From CAZPBO01 sp964584815 (lineage in GTDB: Bacteria; Planctomycetota; SKW154), in the NCBI GenBank assembly GCA_964584815.1, contig CAZPBO010000036.1, positions 1 through 24,585 on the forward strand: a stretch of 24,585 bases of DNA, in the 5' to 3' direction. Under the pieces are notes generated by a model. The model was not told where the DNA came from. It searched no databases and saw nothing but the letters and a program-made list of their open reading frames with translations. This document shows positions 15,047 through 23,305 of this stretch, piece after piece (the stretch's first letter is position 1; every line of letters begins with the position of its first letter). Position numbers and translations under genes: made by a program.

Positions 15047-16302
15047 CTCACCCCTGCCTCCAACTCCTCACTAACCAGCATCGCGCGCGCCAAGCGCTTG
15101 CCATACTCAACCCCAGGCTGATTGAACGCGTTAACCTCTATAAGAGATGCCACATATGCCGTGCGCATCATAAAGAAGGCAAGCAGCGCCCCTAACTCTT
15201 CTTCCATCCCGCCCTCAAGCACTACCTTAAGTAGTGGTCTTTTCTCCTTTATCAGTGTTGCTTCGGTGCCGAACGCCTCCGCATAGAAAAGGTCATTTAA
15301 CCGTTTCCCTTCAAGATATCCCCACTGCTTCGGTCCGCCGGCATCTTTTGGCACCTTTATCGCCCCTGCTGCATTCTCCCTCACAACAAGAGTATAGGTC
15401 TTATCATCGGGACCTTCGGCAAACAGTTGCAGCAAAGAATGCTGGTCTGTGACTCCAAGGGCTCCGAGCGGAGTTTGCCCTGTTGGCGACACACTGCCGT
15501 CCAACCGTCGCCGCTTGCCCAGACTCTCCGCCCACAGTTGCACAAACCAGTCCCGCAACCTCGCGAGCATCCCTGAATAGACAAACAGAACACATATTCG
15601 CCGCTTCCGCCAGTGCGCATAATCCCCAAGAGCAGCAACCCAGGCGGGGTCATCTCCCGCGCAGGAGTTGAGTTTCCCAAAAAGGCGTTTTGCGCCCTTA
15701 AGCAGAGCCAACACATCAACCCCGCAAAACGCCGCCGGCAGAAGCCCCACAGGCGTGAAGACCGAAAAGCGCCCCGGAACATCAGGCGGTATCGCAAGGC
15801 AGGTGATGCGTTCCTTCTGCGCCCACGCCCGCAGAGGACCCTTTTCGGGGTCGGTTATGACCACCACAGCCTTTCGGTGGTCTCTGCCGTGGAGTTTGCG
15901 TAGGCGTGGGAGGAGGATTGATGTGAGTGCGGCGGTTTCGGCGGTGGTGCCGCTTTTTGTAACAACGCAAAGACAAAAAGAGCGCCCCAGCCTCTTCAGT
16001 TGCGCCGCCACCCATTCAGGGTCCACATTGTCAAGGACAGAAAGCCTTCTGTGCTGTCCGAAGGCTTCCGACAAAAGCCGCGCGCTCAAAGCAGACCCCC
16101 CTATCCCCACAAGAACCATCTTCTTGAACCTCTGGCGCAGGCGTTGCGCCACCCTCTCAACATCCGCCGCACCGCCGCTTACAACGCCTTTCAGCGCCGC
16201 AACGGTGGGGCTTTCAATCACCGCCGCCCGCCTTTCCTTAAACGCCCCCATAAGGCGCCGCTGTTTGACCAACCCGATATAGTAGTCAAAGAAGACGCGC
16301 AC
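15022..16302 (-). CDS. pgi: Glucose-6-phosphate isomerase
   Basis: It interconverts glucose 6-phosphate and fructose 6-phosphate in glycolysis and gluconeogenesis. Signatures in order: VLVGIGGSALSARLL and TKSGTTAETAALTS (sugar-phosphate-binding SIS segments), GRFSVFTPVGLLPAA (PGI signature 1), FVQLWAESLGK (catalytic glutamate region), GVTDQHSLLQLFAEGPDDK, and the C-terminal NAFNQPGVEYGK with the catalytic lysine. At 426 residues it is of the shorter type found in many bacteria and archaea rather than the ~550-residue enterobacterial type. GTG 16302 follows AAGGAG by 6 bases and lies 10 bases after the amrS stop. It sits in a run with unrelated functions. Confidence 0.93.
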   Translation of the reverse strand: MRVFFDYYIGLVKQRRLMGAFKERRAAVIESPTVAALKGVVSGGAADVERVAQRLRQRFKKMVLVGIGGSALSARLLSEAFGQHRRLSVLDNVDPEWVAAQLKRLGRSFCLCVVTKSGTTAETAALTSILLPRLRKLHGRDHRKAVVVITDPEKGPLRAWAQKERITCLAIPPDVPGRFSVFTPVGLLPAAFCGVDVLALLKGAKRLFGKLNSCAGDDPAWVAALGDYAHWRKRRICVLFVYSGMLARLRDWFVQLWAESLGKRRRLDGSVSPTGQTPLGALGVTDQHSLLQLFAEGPDDKTYTLVVRENAAGAIKVPKDAGGPKQWGYLEGKRLNDLFYAEAFGTEATLIKEKRPLLKVVLEGGMEEELGALLAFFMMRTAYVASLIEVNAFNQPGVEYGKRLARAMLVSEELEAGVRWRRQIRV

Positions 16303-16312
16303 AACTCACTCC

Positions 16313-17311
16313 TTATTTCATAACAAAGTTGTTGGAAGCGCCACATTTCTGGCAGCGCCCGTCATCGGTGAGGGCGTGAACCGATGTCAGATATCCGCGG
16401 CGGCTTACAAGCAGTGCGCCGCATCTGCGACAATGCGTATCGTGCCCCTCCGTCTGCCCCCACACATTGCCCAGATAGACAAAGGGGAGTTTTTGGCGCA
16501 TTATATCGTACGCGCGCTTTAAGGTCTCATAAGGAGTTGGCGGAGCGTTGAAACGATAATGCGGAAAATAAGCCGAAAGATGCACAGGCACATCATCGCC
16601 GAGATTGTCAACTATCCAGTCGCGCAGAGCACAAAAATCGCTGTCTTTGTCGTTTTCGCCAGGTATCACAAGATTTGTGACCTCAAGATGAACACCTGCT
16701 TGGCGCATCAAAACGCAGTTTCGCAGAACAGGGGCGAGTCTGCCGTCGCAGAGGCGGCGGTAGAAGTCGTCGTTTACGGATTTTATGTCCACATTTGCGG
16801 CGTGGATGAAGGGGAGAAGTTGGCGGAGCGGCTTTTTGTTTATGAAACCGTTTGTGACGAGAACATTTTTGATGCCGGCATCACAGGCAGCCTTTGCGGT
16901 CTCAAGGACAAACTCAAACCATATGAGCGGCTCGTTGTAGGTGTATGCAATAGCAAATGACCTGTAGCGTTTGGCAAGGTTGACTATGTCGGCAGGAGTT
17001 GCAATTTGTGTGGGGGGCTGTCCTTGTGAGATGCCGTAGTTTTGGCAGAAAAGGCAGTGAAATGAGCAGCCGAATGAGCCGACAGAAAGAATTTCTTGTG
17101 CGGGATGGAAGTGATAAAGGGGTTTTTTCTCAATGGGGTCAATGGCGGCAGAAGTTATGCGCCCATAAGAGAGTGGGATGAGGGTGGCATTCTGGTTGGC
17201 GCGTGCGCCACAATCCCCCCGCTTGCCCTCCTCAATGCGGCAGACCTTTGGGCAGAGGAGGCACTGAACGGTGGAGTTTTTGAGCGGGCGCCAGAACAGC
17301 GCCTCCTTCAC
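16313..17311 (-). CDS. amrS: AmmeMemoRadiSam-type radical SAM enzyme (AmrS)
   Basis: This radical SAM protein (332 residues) belongs to the group that, in many genomes, accompanies AMMECR1 and Memo domain proteins; its reaction is unknown. The cluster motif is CSFHCLFC (82-89) in GSFGCSFHCLFCQNYGIS. N-terminal cysteines C17, C20, C24 and C34 (CLLCPKVC, GDCGAR) are typical. Family segments follow: AYTYNEPLIWFEF, VLVTNGFI, ANVDIKSVNDDFY, HLEVTNLVIPGENDK and HLSAYFPHYRF. The C-terminus carries a zinc-ribbon-like pair (CRRCG and CQKCG). The GTG start overlaps the ybeY stop (GTGA). No AMMECR1 or Memo gene is seen in the window. Confidence 0.92.
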   Translation of the reverse strand: MKEALFWRPLKNSTVQCLLCPKVCRIEEGKRGDCGARANQNATLIPLSYGRITSAAIDPIEKKPLYHFHPAQEILSVGSFGCSFHCLFCQNYGISQGQPPTQIATPADIVNLAKRYRSFAIAYTYNEPLIWFEFVLETAKAACDAGIKNVLVTNGFINKKPLRQLLPFIHAANVDIKSVNDDFYRRLCDGRLAPVLRNCVLMRQAGVHLEVTNLVIPGENDKDSDFCALRDWIVDNLGDDVPVHLSAYFPHYRFNAPPTPYETLKRAYDIMRQKLPFVYLGNVWGQTEGHDTHCRRCGALLVSRRGYLTSVHALTDDGRCQKCGASNNFVMK

Positions 17312-17769
17312 TGCACACTTCTCCTCAGCACATCCAGTATGGAGGCGTGATATCCCACCTCCTTAAGGACTTCAAGTTGAGCGTTGAGCATCTTTCTGCG
17401 CTGGGCGGGTGTTTCGTCTTTCAGCCCGACAAGGTGGAGGAGTCCGTGAACCGCGAGGAAGACCGCCTCAATGTTGGGGTGGATATCCAGTTTTTCGGCG
17501 GTTTCCATAACGGCGTTGGCGTTGACGAAGACCTCCCCCAAGAGCGCTTCCTCTTGGTCGCGCATCGGAAAGGCTAAGACATCGGTGGTCTCGTCACGCC
17601 CTGTGAACTGCCTGTTCAATCTGCGCATCCTGCGTGCTGAAACGAAGACAATGCTCACAGGTCCTCTCTTCTTGTAGCGCTTAAGGACAACTCGGGCAGC
17701 CTTCCTCACAAGCCACACTGGCACCCGAAAACCACGATAAAGGCTTCTGACATAGACATCCGTTTTCAA
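17308..17769 (-). CDS. ybeY: Endoribonuclease YbeY (rRNA maturation factor)
   Basis: YbeY is a metal-dependent endoribonuclease involved in 16S rRNA 3' processing and ribosome quality control. Family segments are present: VSIVFVSARRMRRLNRQFTG, the highly conserved DETTDVLAFPM, LLGEVFVN, and the metal-site helix HGLLHLVGLKDE followed by QRRKML. In the usual motif H-x3-H-x5-H the third position is His; here it is Asp (17413-17448). TTG 17769 is preferred (153 residues) because a GGAG lies about 9 bases before it; an in-frame TTG at 17784 has no visible site. It lies between a HEAT/TPR gene and amrS. Confidence 0.88.
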   Translation of the reverse strand: MKTDVYVRSLYRGFRVPVWLVRKAARVVLKRYKKRGPVSIVFVSARRMRRLNRQFTGRDETTDVLAFPMRDQEEALLGEVFVNANAVMETAEKLDIHPNIEAVFLAVHGLLHLVGLKDETPAQRRKMLNAQLEVLKEVGYHASILDVLRRSVQ

Positions 17770-17793
17770 GGCGTAACTCTCCAAAAAAGTTGT

Positions 17794-18864
17794 TCAGTTG
17801 GTCTCCTTAAGACCCAACTTCTTTTTTATGCGTTCAAACCCTGGGAGTTTTCTGACATTTTCCAGTTCGCCGTCCCGCAGAAGCCACTTTTTCCAATCAT
17901 CGCTCAAGGACTCGTCTTTCTGTTTGCCATCCACACCTTTCTCCAGTTGGGTAAGTGCTTCAGCGGGTTTTCCGCTCGCCGAGAGGAGACAGGCGAAGTT
18001 GAGGCGCAAATCAGGGTCAGGGTTGAGTTTCAGCAGAAGTCGGTAGTAGTTTTCCGCTTTCTGGTAAAGGCGCGCCTGATGGTAAAGACCGGCGAGGCGC
18101 TCATAAAGCATCGCGCGGGTCTCAACTCCAGCACCGGTCAGAGCTTTTTCCAGACTTTTTGCCTCTTCTTCAAAGGGGCGTTTATCTCCTGCGAGGAACA
18201 ACGCCGCCAGAACCACCGTTTCGTCCACACCGAACCGCTCATCTTTCATCACCTTTCTGACAAGAGGTGTGAGTTTTTTCAGTTTCAAGTCGCCCACAGC
18301 GTATACAAGGAGAGTGATAAGGGAACTTGTGGGTCTGACTCTCTCGTCAAGGGCGTCTTTTAGGAGTTGGGCGATGGCGTCCTCTGTCATTTTGCCGTAA
18401 CGCTTAAACCGCGCGAACTGGTTGGGGTAGAAGAAGTAGACGGACCCTACGCAGCAGTCTTTGGTGATATAGTTGTAGATGTCCTGTTTGAGTCGCTTGG
18501 CGAGGAACACCTTTAAAGGGGTGCGATTTATGTTGGTCTCTTCCACCAGTTGGAAGAGGCTTTTTAGGTCGTAGGACTTAATCGCATTAAGGGCGGGGAC
18601 AGCGATTTGTGGATTTTTGGATTTTGAGATTTGCAGAAGCGACGGTAACGCGGCGGGAACTTTCAGTTTTTGCGCGACCCAGCAGGCAGCCTGAACGAGT
18701 CGGAATTTGCCGCTTTTAAGCAGTGGGATGATGGATTTGGGGTCGGTTTTTGCGTGCTGGAGGAGGGCTTTGCGGGCGGCGAGTCTTTCATAATAGAACT
18801 CCGACTCAAGTCCATCAACAGGCGCCTGCGAAACCTGCAAAAGAACCAAACAGAGTGCCATCAT
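17794..18864 (-). CDS. Exported HEAT/TPR repeat protein
   Basis: This 356-residue helical-repeat protein begins with a short hydrophobic leader (MMALCLVLLQVSQA) that lacks the usual basic residue before it. HEAT-like units follow at about 20-110 (YERLAARKALLQHA, GKFRLVQAACWVAQKL, AALPSLLQISKSKNPQIAVP). The middle region (150-250) is helical, and at least two TPR-like units sit at about 253-325 (RAMLYERLAGLYHQARLYQK, AENYYRLLLKLNPDPDLRLN). No catalytic motif. Its start ATGATG overlaps the stop of the kinase gene upstream, and a TGA two codons before the ATG rules out a longer form. Translational coupling to the kinase suggests they work together, for example as kinase substrate or periplasmic partner; this is inference. 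Confidence 0.78.
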   Translation of the reverse strand: MMALCLVLLQVSQAPVDGLESEFYYERLAARKALLQHAKTDPKSIIPLLKSGKFRLVQAACWVAQKLKVPAALPSLLQISKSKNPQIAVPALNAIKSYDLKSLFQLVEETNINRTPLKVFLAKRLKQDIYNYITKDCCVGSVYFFYPNQFARFKRYGKMTEDAIAQLLKDALDERVRPTSSLITLLVYAVGDLKLKKLTPLVRKVMKDERFGVDETVVLAALFLAGDKRPFEEEAKSLEKALTGAGVETRAMLYERLAGLYHQARLYQKAENYYRLLLKLNPDPDLRLNFACLLSASGKPAEALTQLEKGVDGKQKDESLSDDWKKWLLRDGELENVRKLPGFERIKKKLGLKETN

Positions 18865-20345
18865 TGCTCAAGCCGCCTAATCATCTCAATCGCCCTTGCC
18901 AAGGAGTTGGCAACCTCAACGCTTATCTCCGATGCGGGTCTGTATTTATCAACAATAACCTGTAATTTCTTTTTGGCAAGCGGTTTATCACCTTCAGCGG
19001 CGATTTTGCGCGCTTCTTCTATCACCTTGTCTATCTTATCCTTCATCTTCGCCGCCAACTTCTCTATGTGGTCGGTTATTTCCGCGCCCACAATTGTGCC
19101 ATACTCTACCCGCACCTTCTCAAGCCTTCTGTAGGCTTCCACCAGTTCGTCAGGATGCTCTCTGCACCATTTGAGCGCTTCCGCCAGCGCTTTCTGCGCT
19201 TTCTTCTCCTTGGTCTCCTCCGGCTCATCGTGTGGCTTCGGAGGAGGTGGCGCAACAGGTGGTTCCACCTGCGGGCGTTTTGGGGGTTTATTATGGGAGG
19301 TGTGGCTGGTTCCCGTCCGTAGTTTTTGGGGAGGTGGGGACTGGCTGAGGGAGGAAACAGCAACAAGGACTATCAGTAGAAGAACCGCTGCACCTACAAG
19401 GATGAGTGGCAGAGGAGTTTTCTTGCCGCGTTCGGTTCTCGCAGGTCTTGGGAGAAGGCTCTTCTGTATGGTGGATGATGTGGGACGCCTGCGCTGCTTT
19501 TCGGTTGGGGAAACATCTATACCGAAGTGGCGCATCACCCCAACCAGGGCTTTGATAAGGGCACCTGCGTTGCGGAAGCGCTCGCTCCGTTTCTTCGCCA
19601 GCATTTTCTTGAGAAGGCGCACCACCATATCGGGCATCTCTTCGGGATAGTTGACCTCGCTCTTGACGATTTTGACCATGACCTCGTGAGCGTCTCTGCC
19701 CAGATGCGGAGGTCTGCCTGTGAGCATATGGAAGAGTGTGGCGCCAAGGCTGTATATATCGGTTCTGCCATCAAGGCTTTCTGGCTCAAGCACCTGCTCG
19801 GGGCTCATATATGCGGGGGAACCGACGGTGAAGCCTGGGCGCGTGGGGTCGTGGAAGCGTTCACTGCGTGTCCATTTCGCAAGCCCCATATCCATTATCT
19901 TGGCGACACCGTCTTTGGTTATCATAATATTAGCAGGCTTTATGTCGCGATGAACAATACCCCGCTGGTGAGCGTAGGCGAGTCCTTGGGCAACCTGATA
20001 AACGACATCAAGCGCCTGCCGAAGCGGTATAGTTTTTTCGCGCTCCATTGCGTGCGCCACCGTCTCACCGTCAATCAACTCAAGGGCAATGTAGTAAATT
20101 GACTGGTATTGTCCTGCTTCGTAAACCCTGACGATGTTCTTGTGGCGCAGCACGGTGGCAGCCTGGGCTTCTCGCAGAAACCGCGTCACAAATTTCTCGT
20201 CTTTTGCCATCTCCGGGGGCAGAATCTTTATCGCCGCCTCTTTGCCGGTTTCTATATGTATCCCCTTGAAAACCCAGCCCATACCGCCCTTGCCCAGTTT
20301 GGCGACGATAGTGTAGTCGGCTATTCTCTGTGCCGCCTGTGTCAA
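18861..20345 (-). CDS. Transmembrane Ser/Thr protein kinase
   Basis: This is a Hanks-type kinase of 494 residues from a TTG start. The kinase domain spans about 10-270, with GKGGMG (18-23), AAIK lysine 40, Glu59, HRDIKPAN (132-139), DMG (152-154) in place of DFG, and YMSPEQ. The catalytic set is complete. A single membrane segment lies at about 312-332 (PLPLILVGAAVLLLIVLVAV). After it come a Pro-rich stretch (about 335-375, KPPKRPQVEPPVAPPPPKP) and a charged helical domain (about 378-494), predicted outside the membrane. TTG 20345 is chosen because GGAGG lies 8 bases upstream and the stop of the preceding gene is one base away; longer in-frame readings would run inside that gene. It is flanked by a secreted pseudo-peptidase and a HEAT/TPR protein. 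Confidence 0.9.
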   Translation of the reverse strand: MTQAAQRIADYTIVAKLGKGGMGWVFKGIHIETGKEAAIKILPPEMAKDEKFVTRFLREAQAATVLRHKNIVRVYEAGQYQSIYYIALELIDGETVAHAMEREKTIPLRQALDVVYQVAQGLAYAHQRGIVHRDIKPANIMITKDGVAKIMDMGLAKWTRSERFHDPTRPGFTVGSPAYMSPEQVLEPESLDGRTDIYSLGATLFHMLTGRPPHLGRDAHEVMVKIVKSEVNYPEEMPDMVVRLLKKMLAKKRSERFRNAGALIKALVGVMRHFGIDVSPTEKQRRRPTSSTIQKSLLPRPARTERGKKTPLPLILVGAAVLLLIVLVAVSSLSQSPPPQKLRTGTSHTSHNKPPKRPQVEPPVAPPPPKPHDEPEETKEKKAQKALAEALKWCREHPDELVEAYRRLEKVRVEYGTIVGAEITDHIEKLAAKMKDKIDKVIEEARKIAAEGDKPLAKKKLQVIVDKYRPASEISVEVANSLARAIEMIRRLEQ

Positions 20346-20346
20346 A

Positions 20347-22086
20347 CTATTTCCCTCCGACCTTAAACGCCGAAAGCGCCTTCCTGAAAGCCGCCTCATA
20401 TTTGGGGCGGTTTACGCTGAAGCAGACACAACTCACCACATAGATTTTGCTGTCCTTGATAAAGTATGCTGTCAGATAGAAGCGCACAGGCTGCCCCTGA
20501 GGCAGCGGTCTTCTGCGTTGGTTATCGTCGTATGTGAGAGAAAAACCTGAAGCATCAGCGCAACTCACCTCTGCGCTGTCCACCTTGCTGTATGTTCGTG
20601 AAAGACGCCTTTTCTCCGCCGTCAGAAGTCCCGCCGCGTCATAACCTTTGCTGTTTGTCAGAACAAGCACCTCTATTCTGGCGTCATCCTTTGTGGCACC
20701 TATCTGGAATCCCGCCGTTGCCGACTGCTTAAGGAAGGAGAAATCTGAAGGTTTGGTGAAGGAGAAACCGTATTTGTCGGATGTGTAGGTGTTGCCTTTG
20801 ATTTTGCCCTCTTCAGGGATAGGAAGTTTTGTTATCCAAGCGCGCCAGGCGGTTTCAAGGTTCTCAACAGAGCCGAAGCACTTTGTGAAGGTTTTGAGGG
20901 TGTTTTGTGGGCGTCTGAAGGGAATGCGGGGGTGCTGCCGCCGCGATGCGGATATGACTTTGACCGCCTGCCAGTACTGCGCTAATGCGCGGCGGTATTT
21001 GGACGAGCGGTGGAGGAAGTGGATGAGACTCCACGCGGCAATTTTGTAGGTGTCATTGAAGCGAGCCCGCGGCGCACGCAGCAGGTCGCTTATACGGGGG
21101 AGTTTGCCGTTCTGCAGCAGACCTTTCAGCGTTATGACCGCCTGTCGTGGCAGTCCTCCCAACTTGCATCGTCCGCTTCTGTCAAATTTTGCCGCCTCAA
21201 AATAGCCCGCTACTCCCTCCCCAAACCAAGTCGGAACTACCGCGCCTCTTGCTGTGCACCTCTCCATCCAATCGTATGCCATCATTCGTGCGAGGATTCC
21301 TTTTGTGCCGCCTTTCTCTTCCGGCGCGCCGTCATATGTCGCTATCAACCCCTCGTCCCGACGCCAGAACCCCCCATCATCCTTCCTCACGCCAGTCGTC
21401 ATTGAGAACTCATCTCCGTTGCGGAATATCCAGATGTTTGTTCGTTTGGCGTCTTTCTTTTTGATTATGGAACCGAGCATCGTTTTCAGGTTGGACTGGA
21501 CAGTTGAGACGGCGTTGCGGTAAAGTGAGGCTTTCTTGCGGGGAAGATTTGTCTTCAGGGCGTATTCACCGATTTTGGTGGTGCGCGCTTTCTCCCACGG
21601 CACCCCCTCCTCTTTCGGCTTGGGCTGCTCTTGGGGAGTCGGCTCCTCTTCAGTTGGTTTTTGCTGCTCTGACGGTTGCTGCTGCGGCTCGGAGGGCTTC
21701 AGTTTCTCATACTCCTCTTTTGTCATCACCCTTCCCTGATAGATGACAAGGTCGGTGCCCTCTATCATCTTTGCAACCTGCTTTTCGGGCAGCCACGCAC
21801 CACCATAGCGCACATATCCCAGCGCGATTCGGGTTGGCTCGTGTTCGGGGTCGGCTGTCAGCGCTTTGAAAAGATGGTATCTCGCCCTGCCTTCAAGACC
21901 GAACTTCTTGCACCACTGCGCCAACTCATACTGCTTCTGCGCGTCATCATCAGGCGTCTGCTTGAGCCTTTTTTGGTACTCCTCCTCAACGGTGGGAGCG
22001 CGTTCTATGCGGGCTATATCGCTCCTTGATATCTGCACTACGCCGTGTTGGGTGGCTATCTTGACATAACTGTCGGTCTCTTCAAT
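20347..22086 (-). CDS. DUF1570-like secreted protein, peptidase-related with lost HExxH (5' end in assembly gap)
   Basis: The reading frame stays open to the gap, so the start is missing; 579 residues are visible. The first visible part (TDSYVKIATQHGVVQISRSD) looks like the end of a short beta region typical before such domains. A helical stretch follows, then a Gln/Glu/Pro-rich linker (about 21590-21700). Next comes a gluzincin-like region with WFGEGVAGYFEA (about 21195-21235), resembling the third-ligand segment of DUF1570/peptidase-MA-like proteins. The place where HExxH should be reads LARMMAYDW, so both histidines are gone. The C-terminal part (YTSDKYGFSFTKPSDFSFLK onward) looks like a separate beta-rich domain. 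A signal peptide is expected in the missing part. It is followed after one base by the kinase gene. Confidence 0.68.
   Translation of the reverse strand: MEETDSYVKIATQHGVVQISRSDIARIERAPTVEEEYQKRLKQTPDDDAQKQYELAQWCKKFGLEGRARYHLFKALTADPEHEPTRIALGYVRYGGAWLPEKQVAKMIEGTDLVIYQGRVMTKEEYEKLKPSEPQQQPSEQQKPTEEEPTPQEQPKPKEEGVPWEKARTTKIGEYALKTNLPRKKASLYRNAVSTVQSNLKTMLGSIIKKKDAKRTNIWIFRNGDEFSMTTGVRKDDGGFWRRDEGLIATYDGAPEEKGGTKGILARMMAYDWMERCTARGAVVPTWFGEGVAGYFEAAKFDRSGRCKLGGLPRQAVITLKGLLQNGKLPRISDLLRAPRARFNDTYKIAAWSLIHFLHRSSKYRRALAQYWQAVKVISASRRQHPRIPFRRPQNTLKTFTKCFGSVENLETAWRAWITKLPIPEEGKIKGNTYTSDKYGFSFTKPSDFSFLKQSATAGFQIGATKDDARIEVLVLTNSKGYDAAGLLTAEKRRLSRTYSKVDSAEVSCADASGFSLTYDDNQRRRPLPQGQPVRFYLTAYFIKDSKIYVVSCVCFSVNRPKYEAAFRKALSAFKVGGK
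20354..20358 (-). promoter_or_regulatory. Ribosome binding site deciding the TTG start of the kinase
   Basis: GGAGG on the - strand inside the last codons of the preceding gene, 8 bases before TTG 20345. It supports the TTG start over any start inside the upstream coding region. Confidence 0.65.
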
Positions 22087-22186
22087 NNNNNNNNNNNNNN
22101 NNNNNNNNNNNNNNNNNNNNNNNNNNNNNNNNNNNNNNNNNNNNNNNNNNNNNNNNNNNNNNNNNNNNNNNNNNNNNNNNNNNNNN
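22087..22186. other. Assembly gap (100 N)
   Basis: Exactly 100 N, probably a placeholder of unknown true length. Reading frames enter it from both sides on the - strand: the 3' end of larC and the 5' end of the DUF1570-like gene. The missing DNA must hold a LarC C-terminus, a start region and a signal peptide, which is more than 100 bases. Confidence 0.95.
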
Positions 22187-23305
22187 ACTCACACCACTGC
22201 TCTCCGCCAGCCGCCGCGCCGACTCATATTCCACGCTCACATTCAACACCCGCTTGCCATCGTGCCCCACCTTCACCACCACATCACCGTATCGCGTCTT
22301 CACCTCCACAAAAAACCTTTCAAGAACAGCCCTTCTTATCGCCCAGAAACGCACTCCCAGTGTCGTCGTCTCCTCAAGAAACACGGCTCTGACAGCATCC
22401 ATCGCGCTTTGGGGAACTATAGCACACAGTTTGGCGCCCATCCTACCCTTCTTGCCGTATGTCGGCTCAATCCACGCATCCTGCGCCCCCGCATCAAGCG
22501 CCTTACCCACCGCGTGGCTCAATATCCGCGGCTCCGCATCATCTATGTTCGCCTCCATCTGCCATAAAAACGGCTCTCGGTCAACATAGACAGAACCCAG
22601 TGTCACGCGCAGAACATTGGGAATACCAGTCGTGTTGCGCTCTCTCTCCCCTGCACCGTATCCTACCCGTTCCACCACCATCTGAGGCGGCGTATGGGGA
22701 CGGCATACGGTGCGGATTATAGACGCCGCGGTAGGGGTCGTCATCTCGTGCGGTTCCGGAACAAACTGCACCGCAAACCCTTTCAGTAACTCCACCGTCG
22801 CAGGTGGCGGCACAGGCACAGCGCCGTGACCGCAAACCACATATCCGTGACCGAACGGCACCGTCCCGCAGTAGAACAACTTTATCTGCATCGCTTCCGC
22901 CAGCGCGAAAAAACCTACCACATCCGCTATACAGTCCTCCGCACCCGTCTCGTGTAAAACCACATCCTCCACCTTCTTCCCGTGCACCCGCGCCTCCGCC
23001 TCCGCCAAATGACGAAACGCCATCACACAACGCTGCTTCACCGTCTGAGACAGATGCGCCGCCTCTATTATACCCTCCACATCCTTCAGACGCCTCTCCT
23101 TCATCTCGCCCTCAAAACGGAAGACCGCCCGACGCGCCTTTATCGCACCCCTCATAACCTCCTGAACCTCAAACTCCACCCCATCCCCCAACACCGCCCT
23201 CACCGCCCTCTTCACCACATCCCCGTCTCCGCCCGCGTCAATCAACGAGCCTATCAACATATCCCCCGCAGCCCCTCCTATCGGCTCAAAATAGGCTATC
23301 TTCAT
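22187..23305 (-). CDS. larC: LarC-type nickel insertion protein (3' end in assembly gap)
   Basis: LarC inserts nickel into pyridinium-3,5-bisthiocarboxylic acid mononucleotide, making the nickel-pincer cofactor first found in lactate racemase. The N-terminal signature is YFEPIGGAAGDMLIGSLIDA. It continues with VVLHETGAEDCIADVVGFFA (the HEVGA-DSI-DIVG segment), GHGAVPVPPPATVELLKG, EMTTPTAASII, MEANIDDAEPRILSHAVGKA, DAWIEPTYGKKGRMGAKLCA and TTTLGVRFWAIRRAVLER. The N- and C-terminal halves, separate in some lactobacilli through a frameshift, are joined here in one frame. The visible 373 residues lack the last few tens of residues. ATG 23305 opens the protein exactly at the family start; ribosome binding is weak (GAGG 9 bases upstream). 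No larA, larB or larE is visible. Confidence 0.92.
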
